Origin: Streptomyces tauricus | GTDB lineage: Bacteria > Actinomycetota > Actinomycetes > Streptomycetales > Streptomycetaceae | Reading direction: 5' to 3' | Length of the DNA stretch: 32,602 bases | Assembly: GCF_014650955.1 (NCBI RefSeq) | Contig: NZ_BMVY01000055.1 | Coordinates: forward strand, 1 to 32,602 | Part shown: positions 1 to 8,400 of the stretch, in pieces | Layout: each line of letters starts with the position of its first letter | Numbering within the stretch: the first letter of the stretch is position 1 | Program-made: the position numbers and the translations under genes | The notes under the pieces: generated by a model | Database searches by the model: none | What the model saw: only the letters and a program-made list of their open reading frames with translations | What the model was told of the DNA's origin: nothing

Positions 1-2927
1 CGGCCCCGAAGCCGGCCGCCGCGGAGAAGCCCGCGGACACCACGGCCCCGGCGGCTCCCGCCGCCCCGGCCTCCGGTACGCGTCCGACGCCGGGCCCCAA
101 GCCCGCGCCGAAGCCCGTCCCGGCGTCCCCGGCTCCGGCCGCCCCCGAGTTCACGGCGCCGCCCGCGGCTCCGGTGACCCCCGCCCCGGCCGCGAACCCG
201 CGTCCGAGCGGTGCCCGTCCCGGCGCCCCCAAGCCCGGTGTCCGTCCGGCAGGCCCCGCACAGGGCGGCCAGGGTGGTCCCGGTCAGGGCCGTGGCGAGC
301 GTCCCGAGCGCTCCGACCGCGGTGACCGTCAGGGCGCCCCGCGTCCCGGCGGCCAGGGCACGCGTCCCGGCGGTCGTCCCGCGGGTCCGCGTCCCGGCAA
401 CAACCCGTTCACCTCCGGTGGCTCCACCGGCATGGCACGTCCGCAGACGCCCCGTCCGGGCGGCGCACGTCCCGGCCCCGGCGGACCCGGTGGTTCCGGT
501 GCTCCGGGCGGCGCTCCGCGTCCCCAGGGCGCGGGCCAGGACCGCGGTCCCCGTCCGCAGGGCGGCCCCGGCGGCGCCCCGCGTCCCGGTGGCGGTCCCG
601 GTGGTGCCCGTCCGACTCCGGGCGGCATGCCTCGTCCGCAGGGCGGTCCCGGTGGCGCTCCGCGTCCCGGTGGCGGTCCCGGCGGAAACCGTCCCAACCC
701 CGGCATGATGCCGCAGCGTCCGGCTGCCGGCCCGCGTCCCGGCGGCGGTGGCCCCGGTGGCCGCGGTCCCGGCGGCGGAGGTCGTCCCGGCGGCGGTGCC
801 GGTGGCGGTCGTCCCGGTGGCGGTGGCTTCGCGGGTCGTCCCGGTGGCCCCGGTGGCGGTGGCGGTGGCTTCGCGGGTCGTCCCGGTGGCCCCGGTGGCG
901 GTGGCGGCGGTTTCGCCGGCCGTCCGGGTGGTCCCGGTGGCGGCGGCGGTGGCCGTCCCGGCTTCGGTGGTCGTCCCGGTGGTCCCGGTGGCCGTGGTGG
1001 CACACAGGGCGCCTTCGGCCGTCCCGGTGGTCCCGCGCGTCGCGGTCGCAAGTCGAAGCGGCAGAGGCGCCAGGAGTACGAGGCCATGCAGGCCCCGTCG
1101 GTCGGCGGCGTCATGCTGCCTCGCGGCAACGGACAGTCCGTCCGTCTGTCGCGCGGTGCCTCGCTCACCGACTTCGCCGAGAAGATCGGCGCCAACCCGG
1201 CGTCGCTCGTCGGCGTGATGATGAACCTCGGCGAGATGGTCACTGCCACGCAGTCCGTCTCCGACGAGACGCTGAAGCTCCTCGCGGACGAGATGAACTT
1301 CGTCCTCGAGATCGTCAGCCCCGAGGAGGAGGACCGCGAGCTGCTCGAGTCCTTCGACATCGAGTTCGGCGAGGACGAGGGCGACGAGGAAGACCTGGTG
1401 GTCCGGCCGCCGGTCGTGACCGTCATGGGTCACGTCGACCACGGTAAGACCCGCCTTCTCGACACCATCCGCAAGACGAACGTCGTCGCGGGCGAGGCCG
1501 GTGGCATCACCCAGCACATCGGTGCCTACCAGGTCGCGACCGTCGTCAACGACGAAGAGCGCCGCATCACCTTCATCGACACCCCGGGTCACGAGGCGTT
1601 CACCGCCATGCGTGCCCGTGGTGCCAAGTCGACCGACATCGCGATCCTCGTGGTGGCGGCCAACGACGGTGTGATGCCCCAGACGATCGAGGCGCTGAAC
1701 CACGCCAAGGCGGCCGGTGTGCCGATCGTGGTCGCGGTCAACAAGATCGACGTCGAGGGCGCGGACCCGACCAAGGTGCGCGGTCAGCTCACCGAGTTCG
1801 GTCTGGTGGCCGAGGAGTACGGCGGCGACACGATGTTCGTCGACATCTCCGCCAAGCAGGGCCTCAACATCGAGAGCCTGCTGGAGGCCGTGGTCCTCAC
1901 CGCGGACGCCTCGCTCGACCTGCGGGCCAACCCGGAGCAGGACGCGCAGGGCATCGCGATCGAGTCCCACCTGGACCGTGGCCGCGGCGCCGTCGCGACC
2001 GTCCTGGTCCAGCGAGGCACCCTGCGGGTCGGCGACACCATGGTGGTCGGCGACGCGTACGGCCGTGTCCGCGCGATGCTCGACGACAAGGGCGAGAACG
2101 TGGAAGAGGCGGGTCCCTCGACCCCGGTCCTCGTCCTCGGTCTCACCAACGTCCCGGGCGCCGGCGACAACTTCCTCGTCGTCGACGAGGACCGCACGGC
2201 CCGCCAGATCGCCGAGAAGCGCGCGGCGCGTGAGCGCAACGCCAACTTCGCCCGGCGCGGAGTCCGGTTCTCCCTGGAGAACCTGGACGAGGCCCTCAAG
2301 GCCGGTCTGGTGCAGGAACTCAACCTCATCATCAAGGGCGACGCGTCCGGTTCGGTGGAGGCTCTCGAGTCCTCGCTGCTCCAGCTCGACGTCGGTGAAG
2401 AGGTCGACATCCGTGTCCTGCACCGCGGTGTGGGTGCGGTCACCGAGTCGGACATCGACCTGGCGACCGGATCCGACGCCATCGTCATCGGCTTCAACGT
2501 CCGCGCTGCGGGCCGCGCGGCGCAGATGGCGGAGCGCGAGGGCGTCGACGTCCGCTACTACTCGGTGATCTACCAGGCCATCGAGGAGATCGAAGCGGCC
2601 CTCAAGGGCATGCTCAAGCCGGAGTACGAAGAGGTCGAGCTCGGTACGGCGGAGATCCGCGAGGTCTTCCGCTCGTCCAAGCTGGGCAACATCGCCGGTG
2701 TGCTGGTCCGCTCCGGCGAGGTCAAGCGCAACACCAAGGCGCGCCTGCTGCGCGATGGCAAGGTCATTGCGGAGAGCCTCAACATCTCCGGTCTGCGTCG
2801 CTTCAAGGACGATGTCACCGAGATCCGCGAAGGGTTCGAGGGCGGTATCAACCTCGGCAACTTCAACGACATCAAGATCGACGACGTCATCGCGACGTAC
2901 GAGATGCGCGAGAAGCCGCGCGCGTAA
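1..2927 (+). CDS. infB: Translation initiation factor IF-2 (5' end missing)
   Basis: GTPase that places initiator fMet-tRNA on the 30S subunit and promotes 50S joining. The window opens inside the gene: the frame is open from base 3, so the GTG at 174 is internal. About 975 residues are present; the S. coelicolor protein is, as I recall, about 1030, so roughly 60 N-terminal residues are missing. Up to about base 1040 the protein is Gly/Pro/Arg-rich and low in complexity. An IF2_N-type domain follows (about 1130-1320), then an acidic linker and the G domain: G1 GHVDHGKT at 1428-1451, G3 DTPGH from 1578, G4 NKID at 1740-1751. Domains II, III and the fMet-tRNA-binding domain IV run to the TAA stop. 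The gene belongs to the usual nusA-infB-rbfA-truB neighbourhood but ends in its own terminator. Confidence 0.97.
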   Translation, partial: APKPAAAEKPADTTAPAAPAAPASGTRPTPGPKPAPKPVPASPAPAAPEFTAPPAAPVTPAPAANPRPSGARPGAPKPGVRPAGPAQGGQGGPGQGRGERPERSDRGDRQGAPRPGGQGTRPGGRPAGPRPGNNPFTSGGSTGMARPQTPRPGGARPGPGGPGGSGAPGGAPRPQGAGQDRGPRPQGGPGGAPRPGGGPGGARPTPGGMPRPQGGPGGAPRPGGGPGGNRPNPGMMPQRPAAGPRPGGGGPGGRGPGGGGRPGGGAGGGRPGGGGFAGRPGGPGGGGGGFAGRPGGPGGGGGGFAGRPGGPGGGGGGRPGFGGRPGGPGGRGGTQGAFGRPGGPARRGRKSKRQRRQEYEAMQAPSVGGVMLPRGNGQSVRLSRGASLTDFAEKIGANPASLVGVMMNLGEMVTATQSVSDETLKLLADEMNFVLEIVSPEEEDRELLESFDIEFGEDEGDEEDLVVRPPVVTVMGHVDHGKTRLLDTIRKTNVVAGEAGGITQHIGAYQVATVVNDEERRITFIDTPGHEAFTAMRARGAKSTDIAILVVAANDGVMPQTIEALNHAKAAGVPIVVAVNKIDVEGADPTKVRGQLTEFGLVAEEYGGDTMFVDISAKQGLNIESLLEAVVLTADASLDLRANPEQDAQGIAIESHLDRGRGAVATVLVQRGTLRVGDTMVVGDAYGRVRAMLDDKGENVEEAGPSTPVLVLGLTNVPGAGDNFLVVDEDRTARQIAEKRAARERNANFARRGVRFSLENLDEALKAGLVQELNLIIKGDASGSVEALESSLLQLDVGEEVDIRVLHRGVGAVTESDIDLATGSDAIVIGFNVRAAGRAAQMAEREGVDVRYYSVIYQAIEEIEAALKGMLKPEYEEVELGTAEIREVFRSSKLGNIAGVLVRSGEVKRNTKARLLRDGKVIAESLNISGLRRFKDDVTEIREGFEGGINLGNFNDIKIDDVIATYEMREKPRA
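828..953 (+). repeat. Three 42-bp tandem repeats inside infB
   Basis: Three consecutive 42-bp units begin at 828, 870 and 912. Each encodes FAGRPGGPGGGGGG in the Gly-rich N-terminal region of IF-2. The third unit differs from the others at synonymous positions. The in-frame tandem arrangement suggests expansion by slippage or unequal recombination. Confidence 0.9.
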
Positions 2928-2946
2928 CGCCTGCGGCTCGGCTCAA

Positions 2947-3004
2947 CCGTGTGGGGTCGGCTCACGGGAACCAGTTCCTGTGGGCCGACCCCCACGGGGT
3001 TTTT
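2947..3004 (+). terminator. Rho-independent terminator of infB
   Basis: A near-perfect stem of about 22 bp has its left arm from 2947 and its right arm ending at 2997, with a loop of only a few bases, and is followed by a T run at 3000-3004. It lies 20 bp after the infB stop. It should separate infB from the DUF503-rbfA-truB genes, or at least reduce read-through. Confidence 0.85.
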
Positions 3005-3007
3005 CTC

Positions 3008-3150
3008 GGGGGCTCCGCCCCCGAACCCCCGGTCCTCAAACGCCGGACGGGCTGAATACCTTTCAGCCCGTCCGGCGTTTGAGGACGAGCGCGTAGCGCG
3101 ATTGGCGGGGACGAGGGGGCGCAGCCCCCATGCAGTGACGGGAAGGGTAG
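3008..3150. repeat. Composite inverted-repeat element between infB and the DUF503 gene
   Basis: This fills most of the 347-bp gap between infB and the next gene. Its core is a perfect 24-bp inverted repeat (arms 3032-3055 and 3063-3086, 7-base loop), flanked by two short GGGGG/CCCCC hairpins near 3009-3023 and 3116-3130. From memory, the core (CAAACGCCGGACGGGCTG) is a very common dispersed intergenic sequence in Streptomyces, comparable to REP elements. No coding capacity is seen. It could form a cruciform or a second terminator-like RNA hairpin. Confidence 0.75.
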
Positions 3151-3274
3151 GGGCGGCGGGGGCGAGGAAAACCCCGTCGAGCGGCACCGGAGGTTCGGGG
3201 TACCGTTCAAGTGCCCCGGCAAGAGGCTTGGCCGGGCCACCTACCCCGACCCGGCGGGACATCCGGACACACAC

Positions 3275-3571
3275 ATGTACGTGGGGACTCTGTCCTTCGA
3301 TCTCCTCCTCGGCGACGTACGGTCGCTGAAGGAGAAACGCTCCGTCGTCCGCCCGATCGTGGCCGAACTCATCCGCAAGTACGCGGTGAGCGCGGCGGAG
3401 GTGGAGCACATGGACCTCCACCGCAGGGCCGTCATCGGACTCGCGGTGGTCTCCGGGGACACCGGTCATCTGACCGACGTACTCGACCGGTGCGAGCGCC
3501 TGGTCGCGGCGCGCCCCGAGGTGGAGCTGCTGTCGGTGCGACGGCGGCTGCACGGGGAAGACGACGAATGA
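3275..3571 (+). CDS. DUF503 family protein (YlxP-like)
   Basis: A 98-residue protein with the DUF503 pattern: an N-terminal beta strand (MYVGTLSFDLLL), then SLKEKRSVVRPIVAELIRK, then a second alpha/beta half with a ferredoxin-like fold expected. Relatives sit between infB and rbfA in many Gram-positive bacteria. Their biochemical role is unclear; a link to ribosome assembly or translation is inferred from gene order only. The ATG at 3275 matches the family N-terminus, although no strong Shine-Dalgarno sequence precedes it. The stop lies 58 bp before rbfA, so the two are probably cotranscribed. Confidence 0.85.
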   Translation: MYVGTLSFDLLLGDVRSLKEKRSVVRPIVAELIRKYAVSAAEVEHMDLHRRAVIGLAVVSGDTGHLTDVLDRCERLVAARPEVELLSVRRRLHGEDDE

Positions 3572-3629
3572 GCGTGCGGCGACAAGGATCGCCCGTACAC
3601 GGATCAGCAGATAAGAGGGAGACGGACCA

Positions 3630-4130
3630 GTGGCCGACAACGCGCGGGCGAAGAGGCTGGCGGACCTCATCCGAGAGGTGGTTGCCAAGAAGCTGCAGCG
3701 TGGGATCAAGGACCCGCGGCTCGGTTCGCATGTGACCATCACGGACACCAGGGTCACCGGGGACCTCCGTGAGGCGACCGTCTTCTACACGGTGTACGGG
3801 GACGACGAGCAGCGCGCGGAAGCCGCCGCGGGCCTGGAGAGCGCCAAGGGCGTACTGCGCTCGGCGGTAGGCGCGGCGGCGGGCGTGAAGTTCACCCCGA
3901 CGCTCACCTTCGTCGCGGACGCCCTGCCGGACACCGCCAAGACCATCGAGGACCTCCTCGACAAGGCGCGGGCCAAGGACGCCCAGGTGCGCGAGGTCTC
4001 GGCCGGCGCCACCTTCGCCGGTGACGCCGACCCGTACAAGAAGCCGGAAGAGGACGAGGACGAGCCGGACGACGAGTCCGACGGCGACGAGTCGGACGAC
4101 GACGAGAAAGACGGCGACGCCGCCAAATGA
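3630..4130 (+). CDS. rbfA: 30S ribosome-binding factor A
   Basis: RbfA binds immature 30S subunits near the 5' end of 16S rRNA and assists late maturation. The 166-residue product has the single KH-like RbfA fold in its first 110 residues (RAKRLADLIREVV, DPRLG, VTITDTRVTGDLREATVFY, TPTLTFVAD). The last 35 residues form an acidic Asp/Glu/Ser-rich tail that is common in actinobacterial versions and not needed for the fold. GTG at 3630 is preceded by a GAGGGAG ribosome-binding site. The TGA stop overlaps the truB ATG (ATGA at 4127-4130), which indicates translational coupling. Confidence 0.96.
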   Translation: MADNARAKRLADLIREVVAKKLQRGIKDPRLGSHVTITDTRVTGDLREATVFYTVYGDDEQRAEAAAGLESAKGVLRSAVGAAAGVKFTPTLTFVADALPDTAKTIEDLLDKARAKDAQVREVSAGATFAGDADPYKKPEEDEDEPDDESDGDESDDDEKDGDAAK

Positions 4131-5032
4131 CGCAGAAGCAGCAGACGCCCGACGGCCTTGTCATCGTCGACAAGCCGTCGGGCTTCACTTCGCACGACGT
4201 GGTCGCCAAGATGCGCGGGATCGCCAAGACCCGCCGCGTCGGACACGCGGGCACCCTCGACCCCATGGCGACGGGCGTGCTCGTCCTCGGCGTCGAGAAG
4301 GCGACCAAGCTCCTCGGGCACCTCGCTCTCACCGAGAAGGAGTACCTCGGCACCATCCGGCTCGGGCAGAACACCCTGACGGACGACGCCGAGGGCGATC
4401 TCACCTCGTCGACCGATGCCTCGAAGGTGACCCGGGACGCCATCGACGCGGGCATCGCCAAGCTCAGCGGCGACATCATGCAGGTGCCGTCCAAGGTCAG
4501 CGCCATCAAGATCAACGGTGTGCGCTCGTACAAGCGGGCGCGCGAGGGCGAGGACTTCGAGATCCCGGCCCGCCCGGTGCGGATCTCGTCCTTCGCCGTG
4601 TACGACGTCCGGAACGCCGTGGCCGAGGACGGCACACCCGTCCTGGACCTGATCGTCTCGGTGGTGTGCTCGTCCGGTACGTACATCCGTGCGCTCGCCC
4701 GTGACCTGGGCGCTGACCTGGGTGTCGGCGGTCATCTGACGGCGCTGCGGCGCACACGCGTGGGGCCGTACAAGCTCGACACCGCGCGGACGCTCGACCA
4801 GCTCCAGGAGGAGCTGACGGTGATGCCGGTGGCGGAGGCCGCCGCGACCGCGTTCCCCCGCTGGGACGTGGACACCAAGCGCGCGCAGCTGCTGACGAAC
4901 GGCGTGCGGCTGGAGATGCCGGAGGAGTACACGGGAGCCGGGGCCGTCGGGGTGTTCGATCCCGAGGGACGGTTCCTGGCGCTGGTGGAGGAGCAGAAGG
5001 GCAAGGCCAAGAGCCTCGCGGTCTTCGTCTGA
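4127..5032 (+). CDS. truB: tRNA pseudouridine(55) synthase
   Basis: TruB converts U55 of the tRNA T-loop to pseudouridine. The 301-residue protein starts with the family pattern DGLVIVDKPSGFTSHDVV. It carries the catalytic motif GHAGTLDPMATG at residues 39-50, with the nucleophilic aspartate at residue 45. Further family motifs are KEYLG and SSGTYIRALARDLG, and the C-terminal part is PUA-like. It is the last gene of the rbfA-truB pair. A repetitive, pyrimidine-rich spacer follows directly. Confidence 0.97.
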   Translation: MTQKQQTPDGLVIVDKPSGFTSHDVVAKMRGIAKTRRVGHAGTLDPMATGVLVLGVEKATKLLGHLALTEKEYLGTIRLGQNTLTDDAEGDLTSSTDASKVTRDAIDAGIAKLSGDIMQVPSKVSAIKINGVRSYKRAREGEDFEIPARPVRISSFAVYDVRNAVAEDGTPVLDLIVSVVCSSGTYIRALARDLGADLGVGGHLTALRRTRVGPYKLDTARTLDQLQEELTVMPVAEAAATAFPRWDVDTKRAQLLTNGVRLEMPEEYTGAGAVGVFDPEGRFLALVEEQKGKAKSLAVFV

Positions 5033-5036
5033 CCGT

Positions 5037-5086
5037 TCGTCGCGACTCTTCGCGACTCGTCGCGGATCTTCGCGACTCTTCGCGTC
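5037..5086 (+). repeat. Five 10-bp tandem repeats directly after truB
   Basis: Five units of a 10-bp repeat (TCKTCGCGAC, last bases variable) begin five bases after the truB stop, at 5037, 5047, 5057, 5067 and 5077. A C/T-rich stretch follows to about 5170. This is the left part of a 386-bp gap in which I see no gene. Confidence 0.85.
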
Positions 5087-5172
5087 TCTTTGTTCGGGCG
5101 GGCCTCTTTCTGGCCCCGTCGTGTTCCTCTTCCCGTCCCTTCCTGTCCCTCTTCTTCTTGTTCTTCTTCGTC

Positions 5173-5214
5173 GTGGAGCGGCGTTCACGGGGTGTCCTGT
5201 GGGCGCCGCTCCAC
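5173..5214 (+). terminator. Hairpin, possible terminator of the rbfA-truB transcript
   Basis: A perfect 11-bp inverted repeat (GTGGAGCGGCG at 5173-5183 pairing with 5204-5214) encloses a 20-base loop in the gap after truB. No T run follows, so it would be a T-less actinobacterial terminator or another RNA structure. The remaining 204 bp to the next start codon hold no promoter that I can name with confidence. Confidence 0.45.
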
Positions 5215-5418
5215 TGTCCCCCCTCGGTTCCCCCACCCAAGGGTGTATCCACGCATCCCCTTCCATTCACCCATCCGGCCAGGCGCTCGGAGTGAACCGG
5301 GGGAGCGGAAGGGGGCTTGTTCGGCTCGGGATCTGTCGCGGCCGATCATCACGCGCCTACCGTCGGAAATCGAAGCGTCGAAAGCACGGTACGGCGCGCG
5401 CGGCGGGGAGGTTCGAGC

Positions 5419-8400
5419 ATGACCCGGGAGACCTCGGTGACGGCTGAGGCGGATGGCGGAATCCACCGGGACGTCGTCCTCACAGCGCCCGGCAGGGCCG
5501 GGGTGCCCGCTGTCCGGTCGGGCGAAGCGGCGGACCGGTCCCTGGTGCGGATCCGGGATCTGGCCGGACGGCCGCGCGGCACCGGCTTCGTCGCGGACCA
5601 CCACGGCACGGTCGTCACCAGCCACGAGGCGGTGGACGGCCTCCCCCGCCTCGTCCTGTACGCGCCCGCCGGAGACCGCACCTGTCTGGTCCCGGCCGAT
5701 GCGGTGACCGCCCTCCCGGACCTCGGCCTCGCCCTCGTCCACTGCGACGGGCTGGGCGGCCTCGCCCCCCTCCCGATCACGGTCCGGGACTCCGTGGAGA
5801 CCGGCACGTACGTCCGTATCGCCGCGGGCGGCTGGCGTGAGGCCCGGGTGCTGGGGTGCTCCGCCGTGACGTACACGGCGACCGACCACAGCCATCTCCT
5901 CGGCTCCGCACTGGAGCTGGCGATCGGTACGGCAGGCAGCGACGCGTTGCGGCTCGGCGGCGGGGCGGCCGGGGGGCCGGTGGTCGACGCGGCCACCGGG
6001 GCGGTGGTCGCCGTCCTGGGCACGGCGCTCCACTCGGACCGACGGGTCGGCGGCTTCGCCGTACCGCTGTCCGCGGGCGGCACACCTCCCGGCGGCCCCC
6101 TCGCCGAACTGCTGGCCCGCAACACCGCGACGGTGCCCGCCTACGGCGACGACCTCAATCTGGCGGGCGTCCTGGAACTGACGGCCACCGTCGAGTCCCC
6201 GGCGGGCTCCGGCGGGGCCCCGTCCGTCGAACGGGTCGCGGTGACGAGGGAGCTCACGGCGTTCACCGCAGGCCCCTGGCATCCGCACTCCGGCGCGTAC
6301 GACCCCTGCAACGCGTCCGGCGCGTACGGCGTATCCGGCGCGTACGGGGTTCTCGGGTTCGTCGGTGCTCCGGGGAGCGGCCGTACGACCGAGCTGGCGG
6401 GTCTGGCCGCCCGGCGCAACCGGGGCGCGGAACCGGCTCCGACCCTGTGGCTGCGCGGAGCCGATCTGCGGGACTCCGATGTGTCGGTGGCCGACGCGGC
6501 CCGGCGGACGCTGGAGCGGGCGGGGCGGATCGTGACGTCCCCCCTCGGCTGCCTGCCGGAGCCCACGGACAACACGGACGGGGGAAGCGGGCACGGAGGC
6601 GGCCGGGGCGGGCTCGGGGACATCCGGCCCGAGCGGCTGGCCCGTCTCGCCGGGGCGGCCGGGCGGCCCCTCCTGCTCCTGCTCGACAGCCCCGAGGAAA
6701 TGCCGCCGGGCCTCGCCCACCGGTTCCCGGAGTGGGCCGCCGGCACCGCCGACTGGCTGCGCGAGCACGGGGTGCGTCTCGTGGTGGCCTGCCGCGAGGA
6801 GTACTGGGAGTGGGCCGGGACCCGGTTCCCGCCCGAGCTGCTGCACGGGCCCCGGTGGGGCGGCGGCGAGACGTCCGCGGAACTGCCCGCCTGCGTACGC
6901 CTCGCGGACCTGGAGGAGGACGAGGCGCGCGAGGCCCGGGCGCGGTACGGGATTCCGGAGGGGGCCCTGGACGGGGCCGACGCACGGCATCCGCTGACGC
7001 TGCGGCTGCTGTCGGAGGTGCGGGCCGCGCTGTCCGGCGCCCCGCCCGGGAAGGCGAAGCGGGACGAGGTCTTCGCCGCGTACCTCGATCTGATGTGTCT
7101 GCGGGTGGCCGTGCGGCTCGCGGCGGCCAACGGGCTGCGCGGGACGGCGGTACGGCGCCTCGCGGCCCGGGTCTCCGGGCAGGTGCATGTGGCGGCCCGG
7201 CGTTGTCTGGGCCCGGGGGAGGGGGAGCTGGACCGGGCGGCGTTCGAGACCCTGTTCCCGTGGGGTCCCGTGCCCGACCGGCGGCTGGGCGGCTGCACCG
7301 GCTGGGCCTCCGCCGTGCTCACCGAAGGGCTGCTCGTGCCGGCCGGGGACGGCTACCGCTTCGCGCACGAGGAGTTCGCCGACTGGATCCAGGGCACGCA
7401 CCTCGACCTGGACGCGGTGTTCGCGGCCCTGACGCCCCACCGCGGCGCCGCGCACGGTCCGAGCGGAACCGAGGCCTTCGACATTCCCCGCCACCGCCTC
7501 GCCCCCGTGCTCCAGGCCCTGCTCCTCGTGCCGCGTCAACAAGGAGAGGATCACCTCACCCTCCGCCTGCGCGAACTGCTCCACGCCCTCGACGGCGCGG
7601 ACATCGATGTCTGGTGGGCCACCCGGCTGCTCCGTGGCGTACTGCTCCGGGTGCCCGACGCGACCCCGTATCTCGGAGTGCTGCGGCACCTCGCCGAGCA
7701 CGTGGTCAGGTGGCGGGCCGAAAGACGGGCCGTGCCGGAGGAGTTCGGCCCCGGCTTCTGGCGTGAGCTGCCCCTGCCGACGGCGCACCGCTTCGATCTG
7801 CTGAGGCGGCTCGTCGTGGCGGACAGCGCGCCGCCCGCCCCCGAACCGCGCTACCTGGACGCCGTGTCCGAACTCCTCGTGGCCGACCCGGCCGCCGTGC
7901 AGCCGCACCTCACCCACTGGTTCGACGACGACCGTCCGCTCCCCGCGACCCCCGACGCCACCGTCGCGACCGCCGCGCAGGTCCTGCTGCACACTCACCG
8001 GCGCCGCGCCCCGGACGAGCTGACCGAGGCCCTGGTCGACAGCGGGCACGCGCGCGCGGACGAACTGCTGGACGTGCTCACCGAGGAGGAGCCGTCCGCG
8101 CTCTGCCGCGCGGTCGACCGCTGGGTTCATGACGTGCGCCCGGCCCGGCGGGCAGCGGCGGCGGCCTACGCGCTGCGGACCGCCGCGCACGTCCGTACCG
8201 AGGCCGACCGGGAACTGCTGCGCCGGACCGCGCTCGCCCTGCTGGCCCGCCCCGGCGACTGCACGCTGCACGGCAGCGCCCTGGCCCTGCTGATCCGCGA
8301 TCCGCACACCAGGGCCCGCCATCTGCCGCAGGCCCTCGCCCGCTTCCGGGCCCTTGACCCGCGGTTGCCCGCGAGCGCGCTGGTCGCCGCGCTGGCGACC

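Noticed and set aside
174..176. GTG as the start of infB
   Set aside because: The frame is open to the left edge with the same Pro/Ala-rich composition, and the protein would be too short; the gene begins before the window.
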